A DNA stretch of 64,000 nucleotides from Sphingomonas montanisoli (GCF_008274695.1 NZ_VTOU01000002.1:496001-560000), one strand, 5' to 3'; shown: positions 17,562 through 26,740, numbered from the stretch's first letter. Notes: generated from the letters alone by a model not told the origin. Made by a program: numbers and translations.

Positions 17562-18824
17562 TTAAGCCTGGCCGCTCTTGGCCAGAACCGCCTCGGTGAT
17601 CGAGTTCGGCAGCGGCAGCGGCTTTTCCAGCTTCGACACGATCGGCAGGATGATCAGGAAGTGCGCGAAGTAATAGGCCGCCGCGAGCTGCGAGATCATC
17701 ACATAGGGCTCTTCCGCCGGCGCGCCGCCGCAATAGCCCAGGATCAGCACGTCGATGACCAGCAGCACGAAGAACTTCTTGAACGCCGGGCGATAATTGC
17801 CCGAGCGCACCGGCGACTTATCCAGCCACGGCAGGAAGAACAGCAGCAGGATCGACGCGAACATCGCGATCACGCCCAGCAGCTTGGCGGGGATGAACCA
17901 GATGTCGAAGGTGAAGGCGCGCAGGATCGCGTAGAACGGCCAGAAATACCATTCGGGAACGATGTGCGCCGGCGTCGAGAGCGGGTTGGCGGCGATGTAG
18001 TTGTCCGGGTGGCCCATATAGTTGGGCGCGAAGAACAGCATGCCGCAGTAGAGCAGCAGGAACACGCCGAGCCCGAAACCGTCCTTCGCCGTGTAATACG
18101 GGTGGAACGGCACGGTGTCCTGCGGACCTTTCACGTCCACGCCCGTCGGGTTGTTCGAACCCGGGATGTGGAGCGCCCAGATGTGCAGGATGATCACTGC
18201 GGCGATCACGAACGGCAGCAGATAGTGGAGCGAGAAGAAGCGGTTCAGCGCGGCGTTGTCCGGCGCGAAGCCGCCCAGCAGCCAGGTCTGGATCGGTCCG
18301 CCCACCACGGGGATCGCGCCGAACAGGCCGGTGATCACCTTGGCGCCCCAGAAGCTCATCTGGCCCCAGGGAAGGACGTAGCCCATGAACGCGGTCGCCA
18401 TCATCAGCAGGAAGATGACGAGGCCGAGCAGCCACACCATCTCACGCGGGGCCTTGTACGATCCGTAATAGAGGCCGCGGAAGATGTGGAGATAGACCAC
18501 GATGAAGAAGAAGCTCGCGCCGTTGGCGTGCGCGTAGCGCAGCATCCAGCCCGAGTTCACGTCGCGCATGATATGTTCGACGCTGTCGAAGGCGACCAGC
18601 CCGTTGGCGGCATAGTGCATCGCCAGGATGATGCCGGTGATCAGCTGGATGCCCAGCGCCGCGCCCGAAAGCACGCCGAAGTTCCAGAAATAGTTGAGGT
18701 TGCGGGGGACCGGATAGCCCGCGCCGACCGCGTTATAAACGAGGCGCGGCAGCGGCAGCTTTTCGTCCAGCCAGCGCATCAGCGGATGCTTAGGCGCGTA
18801 ATGATTTGCCCAGGGGAAGCTCAT
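17562..18824 (-). CDS. petB: Cytochrome b of the bc1 complex
   Basis: A 420-residue membrane protein with eight or more helices. It binds the two b hemes and forms the quinol oxidation and reduction sites. The start [24 protein letters not shown], with the following NYFWNFG, and the Qo-site [10 protein letters not shown] motif (PEW plus Y) are diagnostic. Length is normal for alphaproteobacterial cytochrome b. Co-transcribed with petA (11 bases upstream) and petC. Confidence 0.97.
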   Translation of the reverse strand: MSFPWANHYAPKHPLMRWLDEKLPLPRLVYNAVGAGYPVPRNLNYFWNFGVLSGAALGIQLITGIILAMHYAANGLVAFDSVEHIMRDVNSGWMLRYAHANGASFFFIVVYLHIFRGLYYGSYKAPREMVWLLGLVIFLLMMATAFMGYVLPWGQMSFWGAKVITGLFGAIPVVGGPIQTWLLGGFAPDNAALNRFFSLHYLLPFVIAAVIILHIWALHIPGSNNPTGVDVKGPQDTVPFHPYYTAKDGFGLGVFLLLYCGMLFFAPNYMGHPDNYIAANPLSTPAHIVPEWYFWPFYAILRAFTFDIWFIPAKLLGVIAMFASILLLFFLPWLDKSPVRSGNYRPAFKKFFVLLVIDVLILGYCGGAPAEEPYVMISQLAAAYYFAHFLIILPIVSKLEKPLPLPNSITEAVLAKSGQA

Positions 18825-18835
18825 GTCTTTCTACC

Positions 18836-19402
18836 TCAGCCGACTTGGACGACGGTGTCGGAAGCGAATTTGTACACCGGCACCTCGAGATTCTTCGGGG
18901 CCGGGCCTTTGCGGATTCGCGCGGCCGTATCGTAGTGCGAGCCGTGGCACGGGCAGAAATACCCGCCGAACTCACCCTTGACCTCGCCTTCGCCGGCGCC
19001 GAGCGGCACGCAGCCCAGATGGGTGCAGACGCCCATCGTGATCAGCCACTGCTTCTTGCCGGCGAGCGTGCGCTGTTCCAGCGTCTGCGGATCGCGCAGG
19101 CTGGCGGCATCGACCTTGTCCGCGGCCGCGATCTCGGCCGCCGTCAGGTGGCGCACGAACAGCGGCTGCTTGCGGAAGATCGTCTTGATCGCCTGGCCTT
19201 CCTTGATCGCGGCCAGATCGACTTCGATCGAGGCGAGCGCGAGCACGTCGGCTGACGGGTTCATCTGATTGATCAACGGCAGCAGCACGGTGGCTGCGCC
19301 TACGCCAGCGAAACTAACCGCGGCGATGTTGATGAAGTCGCGGCGACGGACGCCGTCTCCGGCGACTTCGCCGGGCGTTTCACTATGTTCGAGCGTCGCC
19401 AT
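18836..19402 (-). CDS. petA: Rieske iron-sulfur subunit of the bc1 complex
   Basis: A 188-residue subunit with a twin-arginine signal (RRRDFINIAA at about 19-28) and one N-terminal anchor helix. The 2Fe-2S ligands are in CTHLGC and CPCHGS. It takes the first electron from quinol and swings to cytochrome c1. First gene of petABC; transcription starts from the 19.4-19.6 kb gap shared with the divergent trmL. Confidence 0.97.
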   Translation of the reverse strand: MATLEHSETPGEVAGDGVRRRDFINIAAVSFAGVGAATVLLPLINQMNPSADVLALASIEVDLAAIKEGQAIKTIFRKQPLFVRHLTAAEIAAADKVDAASLRDPQTLEQRTLAGKKQWLITMGVCTHLGCVPLGAGEGEVKGEFGGYFCPCHGSHYDTAARIRKGPAPKNLEVPVYKFASDTVVQVG

Positions 19403-19484
19403 TCCGAAACCTTTGCGCTGCCACGATCCCGCGCGGACTTTTCAAGGTTTCGGGCGTTCCCGCCGCAGCCCCCTGAAAGCCGCG

Positions 19485-19510
19485 CATCCGCCTTATACCC
19501 CCGGCGGATG
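19485..19510. promoter_or_regulatory. Inverted repeat in the petA/trmL divergent promoter region
   Basis: CATCCGCC at 19485-19492 and GGCGGATG at 19503-19510 form a perfect 8-base inverted repeat around TTATACCCCC. On the minus strand the spacer reads GGGGGTATAA, a possible -10 box for petA. It could be an operator for either gene; no regulator is assigned. Confidence 0.35.
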
Positions 19511-19599
19511 GCCGGCCTGATAGCGCCGGATCAACGGCTTTGCCAATCCCAATTCCTAGAATCTTGCCGCGATGCGACATATTCGCCTATCGCCCGCGC

Positions 19600-20049
19600 A
19601 TGCGGATCACGCTTTATCAGCCGGACATTGCCGGAAACGTGGGTGCAGTGCTGCGCATGGCAGCCTGTTTCGGGGTCCCTGTGGACATTATCGAGCCGTG
19701 CGGATTCGCCTTTTCGGATCGGTCGCTGAAGCGCGCAGGCATGGACTATGCCGCCGCCGCCGAAGTCGTCCGCCACCCCGATTGGGCGGCGTTCCGGGCC
19801 GCAACGCCGGGCCGGATCGTGCTTTTGACCACGAAGGCCGATTTGACGATCGTCAACGCGCGGTTCGAGCCGGGCGATATCCTGCTGCTCGGTTCGGAAG
19901 GCGATGGCGTGCCCGATGATGTGCACGACGCCGCCGATCTGCGCGTCCGCATCGGCATGCGGGCGGGTTTCCGATCCTTGAACCTGGGGATGTCGGCTGG
20001 CATCGCCACCGCCGAAGCCTTGCGCCAGACCGGAGGATGGCCCGAATGA
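19600..20049 (+). CDS. trmL: tRNA (cytidine/uridine(34)-2'-O)-methyltransferase TrmL
   Basis: A 149-residue SPOUT-class methyltransferase that 2'-O-methylates the wobble base of tRNA-Leu isoacceptors. Motifs are NVGAVLRMAACFG near the start, LLGSEGDGVPDD in the middle and SLNLGMSAGIATAEALRQ at the end, where the knot binds AdoMet. The ATG at 19600 gives the usual start MRITLYQPDIAGNVG; the frame is open 60 bases further upstream. The stop overlaps hemF (ATGA). Confidence 0.93.
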   Translation: MRITLYQPDIAGNVGAVLRMAACFGVPVDIIEPCGFAFSDRSLKRAGMDYAAAAEVVRHPDWAAFRAATPGRIVLLTTKADLTIVNARFEPGDILLLGSEGDGVPDDVHDAADLRVRIGMRAGFRSLNLGMSAGIATAEALRQTGGWPE

Positions 20050-20906
20050 CACTGAAGTTGGACGATGCCCAGACGGCCGCGCGCGCCTGGTTCGAATCAC
20101 TGCGCGACCGGATCTGCGCCGCGTTCGAGGCGATCGAGGCGGAGGCGGGCAGCGATGCGCGCTTCGGCTACACGCCCTGGAATCGCGATGGCGATCCCGC
20201 TGCGGCGGGCGGCGGCGGCGTCCAGGGGCTGATGAAGGGCAAGGTGTTCGAAAAGGTCGGCGTCAACGTATCGACCGTCGGCGGTGCCTTCAGCCCCGAA
20301 TTCGCGAAGACGATTCACGGCGCGGGCGAGGAGAATCCCGGCTTCTTCGCGACCGGAATCAGCCTGGTCGCGCACATGGCCAACCCGCATGTTCCCGCCG
20401 TCCACATGAACACGCGCTATCTGACGACCACGAAGCGGTGGTTCGGCGGCGGCGCAGACCTCAATCCTCCGATTCCCTATGATGAGGATACGGCGGCCTT
20501 CCACGCGCGGCTGAAGGCGGCCTGCGATCCCCACGGCGCCGACTATCATGACCGGTTCAAGGCGTGGGCCGATGATTATTTCTGGATTCCCCACCGCAAC
20601 GTCCATCGCGGGGTGGGCGGGATCTTCTACGACCATCTCGAATGCGCCGACGATGCGGGGTTCGACGCGAACTTCGCCTTCACGCGCGATGTGGGTGAGG
20701 CGTTTCTCGACATCTTCCCGAAGATCGTGCGCGCGCGGATGGGAATCGCGGCGTCGGACGAGGATCGGCGCGCGATGCTCAACTTCCGCGGGCGCTATGC
20801 CGAGTTCAACCTCGTCTATGATCGCGGCACCGCCTTTGGCCTCAAGACCGGCGGCAATATCGACGCGATCCTGATGAGCCTGCCGCCCACTGCGACATGG
20901 GAGTGA
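20046..20906 (+). CDS. hemF: Oxygen-dependent coproporphyrinogen III oxidase
   Basis: A 286-residue cytosolic dimeric enzyme of heme synthesis. It decarboxylates two propionates of coproporphyrinogen III using O2. Family landmarks are FEKVGVNVS, HMNTRY, WFGGGADLNP, HRGVGGIFYD and the C-terminal RYAEFNLVYDRGT. Length and start are normal. It is coupled to trmL by an ATGA overlap and followed after one base by a GNAT gene. Confidence 0.97.
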   Translation: MTLKLDDAQTAARAWFESLRDRICAAFEAIEAEAGSDARFGYTPWNRDGDPAAAGGGGVQGLMKGKVFEKVGVNVSTVGGAFSPEFAKTIHGAGEENPGFFATGISLVAHMANPHVPAVHMNTRYLTTTKRWFGGGADLNPPIPYDEDTAAFHARLKAACDPHGADYHDRFKAWADDYFWIPHRNVHRGVGGIFYDHLECADDAGFDANFAFTRDVGEAFLDIFPKIVRARMGIAASDEDRRAMLNFRGRYAEFNLVYDRGTAFGLKTGGNIDAILMSLPPTATWE

Positions 20907-20907
20907 T

Positions 20908-21489
20908 ATGCCGCTAACGCCTGTCGAACCGCATCTCGTCGCGACGATCGTCACCTCGCTGGAGATGACCGAGCGACCCAAGCCGCGGGCGGTCGCGCCC
21001 GCGCCGTTCCGGCTGGTGCGGTGGCAGGCGCCCTCGGTGGAGAAATATCGCGCATTGTTCCGGCGTGTCGGGGAAAAGTGGCTGTGGTTCTCGAGGCTCG
21101 TGATGCCCGAGGCCGAGCTGGTCGCGATCATCCACGACCCGGCGGTCGAGATCTACGCGATGACCGACGCACGCGGGCTCGAGATCGGCATGCTCGAACT
21201 CGATTTTCGCAAGGCTGGCGAATGCGAGATCGGCTTTTTCGGGCTGATTCCCGAACTGGCGGGGAAGGGGCATGGCGGCTGGCTGATGGGGCAGGCGATG
21301 ATGCTCGGCTGGCGCAAGGGGGTGGAGCGGATGTGGGTCCACACCTGCACCTGCGATCATCCGGCGGCCTTGCCCTTCTACATCAAGCAGGGGTTCAAGC
21401 CCTTTGCCCGCGCGGTCGAAACCTTCGCCGATCCGCGCCGCGCCGGCCTGTTGTCGGCCGACGCGAGCCCGCACGTTCCCATGCTCTGA
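20908..21489 (+). CDS. GNAT-family N-acetyltransferase
   Basis: A 193-residue protein with a GNAT core in its second half. The acetyl-CoA pyrophosphate loop is in ELAGKGHGGWL, followed by TCTCDHPAALPFYIKQGF, the usual end of the fold. The first 60 residues are an N-terminal extension. It sits one base after hemF, so it is likely co-translated. Substrate unknown. Confidence 0.85.
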   Translation: MPLTPVEPHLVATIVTSLEMTERPKPRAVAPAPFRLVRWQAPSVEKYRALFRRVGEKWLWFSRLVMPEAELVAIIHDPAVEIYAMTDARGLEIGMLELDFRKAGECEIGFFGLIPELAGKGHGGWLMGQAMMLGWRKGVERMWVHTCTCDHPAALPFYIKQGFKPFARAVETFADPRRAGLLSADASPHVPML

Positions 21490-21494
21490 ACAAT

Positions 21495-21513
21495 CCTCTC
21501 CCCCGGGGGGAGG
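21495..21513. repeat. Short family A-like hairpin between convergent genes
   Basis: CCTCTCCCCCGGGGGGAGG followed by ATTTAGG, in the 36-base gap between the convergent GNAT and membrane-protein genes. Position suits a shared terminator. Confidence 0.6.
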
Positions 21514-21525
21514 ATTTAGGGACGC

Positions 21526-22299
21526 CTATGCTTTGAGTTTGCGGTAGGCGAGCGCCAGATAGACGGTCCACCCCATCATCAGCACCGCGCCGATGAACGC
21601 CACCGCGATGCTGACGATCAGCTTCATCAGCGCGGCCTGCCCCACCGCAAGGCCGATCAGCCCGAACAGCGATGCCAGCACGAGCTGCGCGATCGACACG
21701 AGCGTGACATAGACCAATGCGAAGATCACGGTGACGCCGAGCGACTTGAGCGCCTGCCCCCGCGTCATCGCGAAGGCGAGCTTGATCGACGGAATCGGCC
21801 CGCGCCCGCTGTCGGCAACAGCCGGCCACAGCACGAGCATGCGCACCGACACCCAGATCGCCGGCACGACGATGATGGCGACCAGCGCGTCCATGCCCTT
21901 GCCGACCGTTCCCATGCCCACGCCCAGCGCCACGATCGTCAGCACGATGATCAGCGCAAACATCGCCAGCATCCCCAGACCCAATATGCCCATCGCGGCA
22001 GGCAGGCGGGTGATCGCCAGGCGCAGCGAATCCGCCAGCGTCTGGCCGGGCCGCAGAACGACCACGCTCACCGCGATGTTGCCCAAAGTCGTCAGCACCA
22101 GCGCAGGTATCACCCACAACGCGCGCAGACCCGGTTGCGGCATGGCGCCATCAGCGGGGCGGGGCGCATCGGCCGCGATGCCAAGCAGCAGGAGCGCCAG
22201 CCCGAAGGTGGCAAGCGCGAGCGGCAGAAGCAATGCATGCTCCCGCCGCAGGAAGGCTGTCATCTCCTCCCAGACAGTATCGATCGAAAATCCGGTCAT
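21526..22299 (-). CDS. Polytopic membrane protein, function unknown
   Basis: A 257-residue protein with a short soluble N-terminus followed by about six hydrophobic helices (one near 22-40, then from about 67 to the end). It has the look of glycerophosphoryl diester phosphodiesterase-type membrane domains or similar six-helix proteins with VLVLWPAVADSGRGPI between helices, but I cannot name it. The ATG at 22299 follows AGGCAGGGGT; the frame runs on into the repeat upstream, which is not coding. No partner gene is adjacent. Confidence 0.65.
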   Translation of the reverse strand: MTGFSIDTVWEEMTAFLRREHALLLPLALATFGLALLLLGIAADAPRPADGAMPQPGLRALWVIPALVLTTLGNIAVSVVVLRPGQTLADSLRLAITRLPAAMGILGLGMLAMFALIIVLTIVALGVGMGTVGKGMDALVAIIVVPAIWVSVRMLVLWPAVADSGRGPIPSIKLAFAMTRGQALKSLGVTVIFALVYVTLVSIAQLVLASLFGLIGLAVGQAALMKLIVSIAVAFIGAVLMMGWTVYLALAYRKLKA

Positions 22300-22350
22300 A
22301 CCCCTGCCTATCCCGTGAACGGGGCGCGGCGCAATGTGCCGCCACAATAT

Positions 22351-22472
22351 CCTCCCCCGCCAGGGGGAGGTGGCGCCGAAGGCGACGGAGGGGGAGGACG
22401 GCGATGACATGGAGGTTCCGTATCCTCCCCCTCCGTCAGCTAAAGCTGACACCTCCCCCTGGCGGGGGAGGA
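22351..22472. repeat. Family A palindromic intergenic repeat, copy 2
   Basis: Same boundaries as copy 1 (CCTCCCCCGCCAGGGGGAGG and its twin). The left inner arm is the GGCGCC type and the right inner arm the CAGCTAAAGCTG type. Its last base touches the stop codon of the dehalogenase-like gene. Confidence 0.9.
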
Positions 22473-23342
22473 TTATTGGAGGAAGTCCAGCATCGCCGCC
22501 GCCGTGTCCTCCGGGGCCTCCTCAGGCAGGAAGTGCCCGCAATCCACCTCGCCGAAGCGTACGTCGGTCGCTTCCGCGCGCCACGCGGCCTCGACATCGA
22601 ACACGGTCAGCGTCGAGGAGGAACGGGTGCCGCACAGCACCAGCAGCGGCGTCGCGATCTTCGTGGCCGCATCCGCGGCATCATGCTCGCTGTCGATCCC
22701 GGCGCCCGCGCGATAATCCTCGCACATCGCGTGCAGGCTCTCGATATTGCCATTGGTGCGGACATAATCGTCGAACACCTCGGGCTCGGGTGCGATCGAT
22801 CGCACCATCAGCTTCAGCATCGCTTCGGGGTTCAGAACGGTTTCGGCGATCGGCTCGGGCGCGGCCCACAGCGCCCAGTTCCACAGGTTGATCTGCGCCT
22901 TCTTGTGGATGTGGCCATAGAGCCACGTCGTCGGCACGATATCGAGGATCACCGCGCGATCGATGCGGTCGGCATGATCCTTCACCAGCCGTCGCGTAAC
23001 CCGCGCCCCGCGATCGTGCCCTGCGACCGAAAAGTGCGTGTGGCCGAGCGCGTCCATCACCGCGATCATGTCCGCAGCCATCCGCCGCTTCGAATAATCG
23101 CCCTTCCACGGCTTGCCGCTGCGCCCATAGCCGCGCAGGTCGGGGATGATCAGGGTGAAGCGATCGCGCAGCAGCGGCGCCATGCGCCGCCACATGATGT
23201 GCGATTGCGGCGCGCCGTGGATCAGCAGCAGCGGCGGCCCTTTGCCGCCCGTGACATAGTGGATGTCGACATCCGCATCGACGGTCAGCCGTTTGCTCTC
23301 GAACCCCGGAAACAGCGCCAGGGCCGCCTGATCCTCGTCCAT
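22473..23342 (-). CDS. Haloacetate dehalogenase-like alpha/beta hydrolase
   Basis: A 289-residue alpha/beta hydrolase with an Asp nucleophile, Asp110 in [11 protein letters not shown], with Arg111 and Arg114 to bind a carboxylate, Asp134 and His270 as the rest of the acid-base set, and Tyr210. This is the layout of fluoroacetate dehalogenases. In the halide pocket Trp156 is kept, but the usual His before it is Asn155 (LWNW). So it may act on other halo-acids, or be a hydrolase with another role. It stands alone; stop adjoins a family A repeat. Confidence 0.82.
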   Translation of the reverse strand: MDEDQAALALFPGFESKRLTVDADVDIHYVTGGKGPPLLLIHGAPQSHIMWRRMAPLLRDRFTLIIPDLRGYGRSGKPWKGDYSKRRMAADMIAVMDALGHTHFSVAGHDRGARVTRRLVKDHADRIDRAVILDIVPTTWLYGHIHKKAQINLWNWALWAAPEPIAETVLNPEAMLKLMVRSIAPEPEVFDDYVRTNGNIESLHAMCEDYRAGAGIDSEHDAADAATKIATPLLVLCGTRSSSTLTVFDVEAAWRAEATDVRFGEVDCGHFLPEEAPEDTAAAMLDFLQ

Positions 23343-23415
23343 ATCGATCCTCTCTTATGATTGCGGGCAGACTGCGTCTCTTGATCCCCGACCGGCAAGA
23401 GGACATCTGCGTCGC

Positions 23416-24084
23416 ATGAGTGACGACATCGAATGGCGCGTGACGCCGGGTCTATCGCCTTATGCCGAGACGCTGGCCGAGATGGAGGCGCGCGCGGCCG
23501 CGATCCGCGCGGGGGAGGCGCGCGAGATGATCTGGCTGCTCGAACATCCGCCGCTCTACACGGCGGGGACGAGCGCGGTGGCCGAAGAACTGCTCACCCC
23601 CGATCGCTTCCCCGTATTCGATACGGGCCGTGGCGGGCGCTACACCTATCACGGGCCGGGCCAGCGCGTGGGCTATGTCCTGCTCGATCTCGACAAGCGC
23701 GGACGCGATGTGCGCGCCTTCGTGGGCGGGATCGAGGCGTGGCTGATCGCCACGCTCGGCGATTTCGGCATCGCGGCGCGCAGCGAGCCGGGGCGCGTCG
23801 GCATCTGGACGGGTGCTGGGGCGGATGAAGCCAAGATCGGGGCGATCGGCGTGCGGCTGCGGCGCTGGGTCAGTTTTCACGGCTTTGCGATCAACGTCGA
23901 TCCGGATCTGAGCCATTTCGCGGGCATCGTTCCGTGCGGTCTGCCCGAATTCGCGGTGACCAGTATGGCGAAACTCGGTGCCGGCGGCGATATAAGTGCG
24001 CTCGATATGGCGCTCGGCCGCCATTTCCCGGTGCTGCTCAACGCACTCGAATCGGGTGAGAAACAACTTCGCCCCAGCGCTTGA
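23416..24084 (+). CDS. lipB: Lipoyl(octanoyl) transferase
   Basis: A 222-residue cytosolic enzyme that moves octanoyl from ACP onto lipoyl domains, the first step of lipoate assembly. LipB hallmarks are [16 protein letters not shown], the Lys in [13 protein letters not shown] and the acyl-Cys in PCGLPEF. Length is normal. ATG at 23416 is the only sensible start. Divergent from the dehalogenase-like gene with 73 bases between the starts. Confidence 0.95.
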   Translation: MSDDIEWRVTPGLSPYAETLAEMEARAAAIRAGEAREMIWLLEHPPLYTAGTSAVAEELLTPDRFPVFDTGRGGRYTYHGPGQRVGYVLLDLDKRGRDVRAFVGGIEAWLIATLGDFGIAARSEPGRVGIWTGAGADEAKIGAIGVRLRRWVSFHGFAINVDPDLSHFAGIVPCGLPEFAVTSMAKLGAGGDISALDMALGRHFPVLLNALESGEKQLRPSA

Positions 24085-24142
24085 GCCGCCGAGTCGCGTG
24101 GGGTATGATTCGCATCGACAACACCGCATTCAGGGAGCTTCG

Positions 24143-24385
24143 ATGCGATATCCGACCGGCGCGCGGCTGGCTGCCGCCTTCATCCTCGGCGCTACGCTGG
24201 CGCTCGCCGCCTGCGGCAAGAAGGATCAGAGCGCCGACACGAATATCGTCGCGATGAATGCGATGGACGGCTCGATGAACGATATGACCGCGGTCGACGC
24301 GGCGACGCTCGATGCGGCTGGCAGCGCCAATCTGGACGACAATGCCGCCGCCGACACGACGGACAACGCATCCAACGCAATATAA
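24143..24385 (+). CDS. Small Asp/Asn/Ala-rich lipoprotein
   Basis: An 80-residue protein with a signal peptide ending in the lipobox L-A-A-C24. The mature part (about 56 residues) is acidic and low complexity (Asp, Asn, Ala, Thr, Met). ATG at 24143 follows CAGGGAGC. It sits 31 bases before another exported protein, so the two may be co-transcribed. Function unknown. Confidence 0.75.
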   Translation: MRYPTGARLAAAFILGATLALAACGKKDQSADTNIVAMNAMDGSMNDMTAVDAATLDAAGSANLDDNAAADTTDNASNAI

Positions 24386-24416
24386 TTCCGGCCGACGGCC
24401 CGGGAGAGAAAAGGGT

Positions 24417-25109
24417 ATGAACATGCGCAAAACGATCGGTGCGATCCTGGCGGCGACTGCCGCGATCGGCATGGCGAGCCCGGCCTCGGCCTATCTGTTC
24501 TGGTACACGCCCAACTTCACGGGCGCGCCGGTGACGGGCACCGAACCGGGGATCGGCCTGCCGATGCCCAAGGCGACTCCGGCCGAGCTGAAGGCGCACA
24601 TGCTGTGGAACATGCGCGCCGGCCTGAACGTCGCGGCGCTCCAGTGCCAGTTCTCGCCGATCCTGTTCACGGTCAGCAACTACAACGACCTGCTGAACAA
24701 GAATGCGGTCGAACTCAACACCGCCTACAAGGCGCTGGGCGGCTATTTCAAGCGCACCGGCGGGCCGAAGTGGCAGACCGCGTTCGATCAGTACACCACC
24801 AAGACCTATAACGGCTTCTCGACGATGCATGCGCAGCTCGGCTTCTGCGAGACGGCGAGCAAGATCGGCAGCGACGCCCGCAAGATGGGTCGCGGCGGCC
24901 TTGGCGATCTCGCGTTGGCGCGGATGCAGGAGTTCCGCAACAGCCTGGTGCCTGCGGGTGACCAGATCTATTCGCGCCGCTACTTCGCGTCGTCGGCTTA
25001 TCCGATGCCGTCCTTCGCCGACAGCTGCTGGAAGAAGGGCGCGCTCAAATCCGAATGCGCGGTGGTCCGCTACAGCGTCGCCTCGGCGACCGGCGGCCGC
25101 GCGAACTGA
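24417..25109 (+). CDS. Exported protein of unknown function
   Basis: A 230-residue protein with a signal peptide of about 26 residues ending PASA. The mature protein is helical and has four or five Cys residues (ALQCQF, FCETAS, DSCWKKG, SECAV), probably forming disulfides in the periplasm. ATG at 24417 follows GAGAGAAAAGGGT; the longer upstream frame overlaps the lipoprotein gene and is rejected. I do not recognise a family. Confidence 0.72.
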   Translation: MNMRKTIGAILAATAAIGMASPASAYLFWYTPNFTGAPVTGTEPGIGLPMPKATPAELKAHMLWNMRAGLNVAALQCQFSPILFTVSNYNDLLNKNAVELNTAYKALGGYFKRTGGPKWQTAFDQYTTKTYNGFSTMHAQLGFCETASKIGSDARKMGRGGLGDLALARMQEFRNSLVPAGDQIYSRRYFASSAYPMPSFADSCWKKGALKSECAVVRYSVASATGGRAN

Positions 25110-25125
25110 TCTATCGCTTCTAAAT

Positions 25126-25250
25126 CCTCCCCCGGAGGGGAGGGGGACCGGCGCAGCCGGTGGAGGGGTAGCTCTCCACGCGGGTTTCGCTGCCGGCCAA
25201 TACCGCTCCGTCAGTTCTGCGAGCTGCCATCTCCCCCTTTCCGGGGGAGG
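25126..25250. repeat. Diverged palindromic repeat related to family A
   Basis: Begins CCTCCCCCGGAGGGGAGGGG and ends CCCTTTCCGGGGGAGG, with GGCGCAGCCGGTGGAGGGG inside the left half. It shares the outer C-rich/G-rich ends with family A but the interior is different. It fills the gap between convergent genes (exported protein and queE). Confidence 0.75.
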
Positions 25251-25259
25251 ATTTTATCG

Positions 25260-25892
25260 TCACCGTATCCCGATAACCTTGTGGGTCTGGGTCGACAGCC
25301 GCCACGCCGGGTGTTCCAGGATATAGCCGATCGCCGACGCGCGGGTGTCGTTCAGGTTGCTGCCGTCCATCGGTTGCAGCAGGAAATGATCGAAATCCCA
25401 GTCGATCAGGTCGCGCGGATCGAGCCCCGGCTGCGGCCAGACGAGCTTGAGTTCGTTGCCCCGGCGCAGGACGATCTCGGTCCCCGCCTTGGGGCTGACG
25501 CAGATCCAGTCGATCCCGTCCGGCGGCACCTGCGTCCCGTTGGTCTCGACCGCCGTCTCGACGCCGCGCGCCTTGAATGCCGCGATCAGCGCGTCGTCGA
25601 CCTGGAGGAGCGGTTCGCCCCCCGTCATCACCACGAACGGGTCGGGCTGGTCGCCCCACAACGCCACCACCTTGTCGGCCAGCGCATCGGCATCGGGATA
25701 GCGCGCGCCATTGTCGCCATCCATGCCGACGAAGTCGGTGTCGCAGAAGCGGCAATCGGCGGTGGCGCGGTCCTGCTCGCGCCCGGTCCACAGGTTGCAG
25801 CCGGAAAAGCGCAGGAACACCGCGCGCCGCCCCACCTGCATCCCTTCGCCCTGCAGCGTCAGGAAGATCTCCTTGACCGCATAGCTGCTCAT
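25260..25892 (-). CDS. queE: 7-carboxy-7-deazaguanine synthase
   Basis: A 210-residue radical SAM enzyme that contracts carboxy-tetrahydropterin to CDG in queuosine synthesis. The N-terminus EIFLTLQGEGMQVGRRAVFLRF is diagnostic. The cluster Cys residues are in GCNLW (with the usual longer insert) and CRFCDT, and TGGEPLLQ follows. ATG at 25892 overlaps the queC stop (TGATG). The next enzymes of the pathway (QueD, QueF) are not in the window. Confidence 0.94.
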   Translation of the reverse strand: MSSYAVKEIFLTLQGEGMQVGRRAVFLRFSGCNLWTGREQDRATADCRFCDTDFVGMDGDNGARYPDADALADKVVALWGDQPDPFVVMTGGEPLLQVDDALIAAFKARGVETAVETNGTQVPPDGIDWICVSPKAGTEIVLRRGNELKLVWPQPGLDPRDLIDWDFDHFLLQPMDGSNLNDTRASAIGYILEHPAWRLSTQTHKVIGIR

Positions 25893-26596
25893 CAAGGGTG
25901 CGTCGCGTAGATGGTCGGATCGGGCAGACCCGCGGCCTCGAACCCGGCCGACCGCAGGCGGCAGCTGTCGCACAGCCCGCAATGCTTGTTGTCGGGCGTC
26001 GGATCGTAGCACGACCAGCTCTGTCCCGCGTCGAGGCCCAGCCGAGCGGCTTCGGCCGAGATGTCGGCCTTGGTCATGTGCTGCAACGGCGCGTGGATCG
26101 TGAAGCCTTGCCCCTCCACGCCCATGCGGGTCGCGAGGTCGGCCAGTTCCTGAAACTTGGCGATGAATTCGGGCCGGCAATCGGGATAGCCCGAATAATC
26201 GAGCGCGTTGACGCCCAGGAAGATGTCGCGCGCGCCGGTCGCTTCGGCAAGGCCCAGCGCGAGCGACAGGAAGATGGTGTTGCGCGCGGGGACATAGGTG
26301 ACCGGGATCGCGCCTTCCTCGACCCCGTCCTTGGGCACGTCGATATCGTCGGTCAGCGCGGAGCCGCCGAAGGCACGCAGGTTGAGCGGCAGGGTGACGT
26401 GGGTGTCGACGTCGAGCATCTTGGCGACGCGCGCCGCCGCCTCCAGCTCGACCCGATGGCGCTGGTTATAGTCGACGGTGAGCGCGGCGAGGGTAAAGCC
26501 CTGCTCGCGCGCCAGCCCGCCCGACACCATCGAATCGAGCCCACCCGACAGGAGCACCACCGCGCGGCGCCCCTCGACATGTTCCTTCTGTGACAT
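25892..26596 (-). CDS. queC: 7-cyano-7-deazaguanine synthase
   Basis: A 234-residue ATP-dependent enzyme that turns CDG into preQ0. The PP-loop SGGLDSM is at about residues 17-23. The zinc site is C-x8-C-x2-C-x2-C near the C-terminus (SCYDP...HCGLCDSC). It is translated into queE by a TGATG overlap. A terminator-ended structured RNA lies 29 bases upstream of its ATG, so either the gene has its own very short promoter region or it depends on readthrough. Confidence 0.95.
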   Translation of the reverse strand: MSQKEHVEGRRAVVLLSGGLDSMVSGGLAREQGFTLAALTVDYNQRHRVELEAAARVAKMLDVDTHVTLPLNLRAFGGSALTDDIDVPKDGVEEGAIPVTYVPARNTIFLSLALGLAEATGARDIFLGVNALDYSGYPDCRPEFIAKFQELADLATRMGVEGQGFTIHAPLQHMTKADISAEAARLGLDAGQSWSCYDPTPDNKHCGLCDSCRLRSAGFEAAGLPDPTIYATHP

Positions 26597-26624
26597 GGCC
26601 GGCGCCTTAGCGCCTTTTTGCCGC

Positions 26625-26655
26625 AAAAAAAATGGGCCGCTCCGAAGAGCGGCCC
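26625..26655 (-). terminator. Intrinsic terminator with UUCG loop
   Basis: Minus strand GGGCCGCTC-TTCG-GAGCGGCCC, then A and T8 (A-run at 26625-26632). A 9-base perfect stem with a tetraloop; the strongest intrinsic terminator seen in the window. It ends the candidate small RNA. Confidence 0.93.
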
Positions 26656-26740
26656 AGTAAGGCTGTTAAGCCTGCTTGGGAGGAAAGCGTGCCCAAAGGG
26701 GAAGAAGGCACGACTCAGCTTCTACACCCGCAGGCATAAA
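26625..26740 (-). ncRNA. Candidate trans-acting small RNA with anti-Shine-Dalgarno loops
   Basis: Read on the minus strand there are four hairpins in series. First, GTGCC/GGCAC (26707-26711 with 26689-26693) with a C/U-rich 13-base loop. Second, GCTT/AAGC (26685-26688 with 26674-26677) with loop TCCTCCC. Third, AGGCT/AGCCT (26669-26673 with 26660-26664). Fourth, a 9-base GC stem with a TTCG loop and T8. C/U-rich CCUCC loops followed by a terminator are the design of alphaproteobacterial regulatory RNAs such as the alpha-r8 (suhB/MmgR) and CcsR types. The 5' end is a guess. It lies 153 bases after the phosphatase stop and just before queC, so it could instead be the leader of queCE. Confidence 0.6.

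Noticed and set aside
26597-26740. preQ1-type riboswitch in front of queC
   Set aside because: The expected short C-rich pseudoknot sequence was not found; the hairpin series fits a trans-acting RNA better.
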